Assembly: GCA_013397695.1 (NCBI GenBank)
Contig: VYZI01000101.1
Location: 2,583,538 to 2,647,537, forward strand
Source: Centropus unirufus
Taxonomy: Eukaryota > Chordata > Aves > Cuculiformes > Centropidae
Direction of reading: 5' to 3'
DNA length: 64,000 bases
The position numbers and the translations under genes were made by a program. The notes beneath the pieces are model-generated. The model searched no databases. It saw only the letters and a list, made by a program, of their open reading frames with translations, and was not told the DNA's origin. The stretch's first letter is position 1. The number at the start of each line of letters is the position of its first letter. Below, one piece after another: positions 62,956-64,000 of this stretch.

Positions 62956-64000
62956 GAGAGCTTGGGTGGAAGTCATTGCTCAGAGAGACAAAAAAGGAAG
63001 AACACCTCCTAACTACAGAGAGCAGGTCCAGAGGTTAATCTTAAACAATGGAGAGAAATCTTAAGACACTAAAGATTGAAGGTCTTGTCGACAGCCACAG
63101 AAAAAGGGGGAAATGTACAACTCGCCCAGCATAAATATCTGCTCAAAAGAAGCAACCCTGAAAAACAGGATTGCAAAAATACCACAGTGCTTTTGTGGCA
63201 AGCAATGCAGGAGGGGGACGGGGGTTATATTTAATGCTTCACTTCGTATTTCATGCTGAATTTCCCCTACTGACTTCATTTAAGTTCTGAAAAACATCGT
63301 TTGGAAGAGTTCACTTTTCCTTTTGAACTCTCATCTAAAGAAGAAACACCCTTCCAGGCCCATTGTGTCCAACGAGTGTTAAACAAACCAGTTCCATTTT
63401 CTGTAAGCACCATCTCTTGAGTATCATCCGACACAAGGCAGCAGAACTTCTAGAGCAATATAAAAAAAAAATCCAGGAGGGAAGTTTTCCTCTCCACAGC
63501 ATCACTTACCAGCCAAGGTAGGAGGGACCATTTTCCTCCTCTGGAACCTGAACCAAACCGCTGCTGCTTCAGGAAAACATGGGAGGGAGCAGAACACGTC
63601 TCTCATGGTATGGAAACAGGAGGTTTTCAGAAAGAGCCTCCTAAACAACAGCAGAGACAAAAAGGGGACATGGGATTGCAGACACCAGAAGCAAAGGGAC
63701 AAATAAGAGAGAATGAAAGCATTTACATTCTGTTCAGTTTATTTATTGTCCAGCTCCAGCTCCAGCTGCTTCCTGGCCAACAAACATGCCCGAGTTCCAC
63801 CATGGTCTCCAGAATGAGAGAAGAGAAAGAGAAAAAGAAAGAGTCTCCTGCTCAAAGGCAGAGACCAAGTTGGGAGCCAGCACTGCAGACAGCGTCAGCA
63901 AAGTGCCAAGGAAGAACAAAAAGGAGGATTCTGTCCTCCCTTCATTGTAGTGTCCTGTCCGCTTGTGAAGGTGGGAAGGCTGAGTCACCTCTTTGGATCT
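62956..64000. other. right edge; no certain gene
   Basis: On the minus strand a good donor (GGCTG/GTAAGT) lies with exon edge at 63,511, after an ATG giving MVPPTLA, and could end a first exon of the unidentified gene. Nothing else supports it. A purine-rich stretch is at 63,810-63,845. Confidence 0.3.

Noticed and set aside
63743..63988. 81-codon minus-strand frame with a hydrophobic start
   Set aside because: It looks faintly like a signal peptide but has no splice, conservation or context support.

Overview
This is vertebrate nuclear DNA, almost certainly from a bird. Genes are split by long introns with consensus splice sites. The dispersed repeats are mainly 5'-truncated CR1 LINEs of the avian type, plus LTR-retrotransposon remnants. 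INTS13 and FGFR1OP2 lie head to head across a CpG island, the arrangement I recall from human 12p11.23. I could not run any search; gene identities rest on recognising exon translations and on phase-consistent splice junctions.

Layout. 1-5,900: no gene seen, AT-rich and probably regulatory. 5,915-14,634 (+): a five-coding-exon dystroglycan-like gene (1,181 codons plus stop) that keeps the core processing and binding features of dystroglycan but has a much longer mucin-like region and extra introns. 14,635-18,600: gene-free, with short tandem repeats and an LTR-like stretch. 18,645-44,950 (-): INTS13, with all 16 coding exons resolved into a 706-residue protein, the same length I recall for human; its introns carry antisense CR1s, a sense solo LTR and a candidate 24-nt microexon. 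44,340-46,450: CpG-island bidirectional promoter with a twelve-copy tandem array of a CCAAT/inverted-CCAAT module, flanking TCTCGCGAGA elements and a 434-base assembly gap. 50,253-58,810 (+): FGFR1OP2 in its 215-residue form. 59,450-62,069 (-): the last three coding exons of a gene I could not identify, convergent with FGFR1OP2. 62,070-64,000: no certain gene.

How the parts relate. INTS13 (Integrator complex) and FGFR1OP2 (a SIKE-family coiled-coil protein linked to STRIPAK) share one intergenic promoter region, so the CCAAT array is placed to act on both. The dystroglycan-like gene converges on the 3' end of INTS13 and encodes a predicted cell-surface receptor with no obvious functional link to it. 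The strongest leads are the tandem promoter array, the dystroglycan paralog, the INTS13 microexon candidate and the unidentified minus-strand gene.
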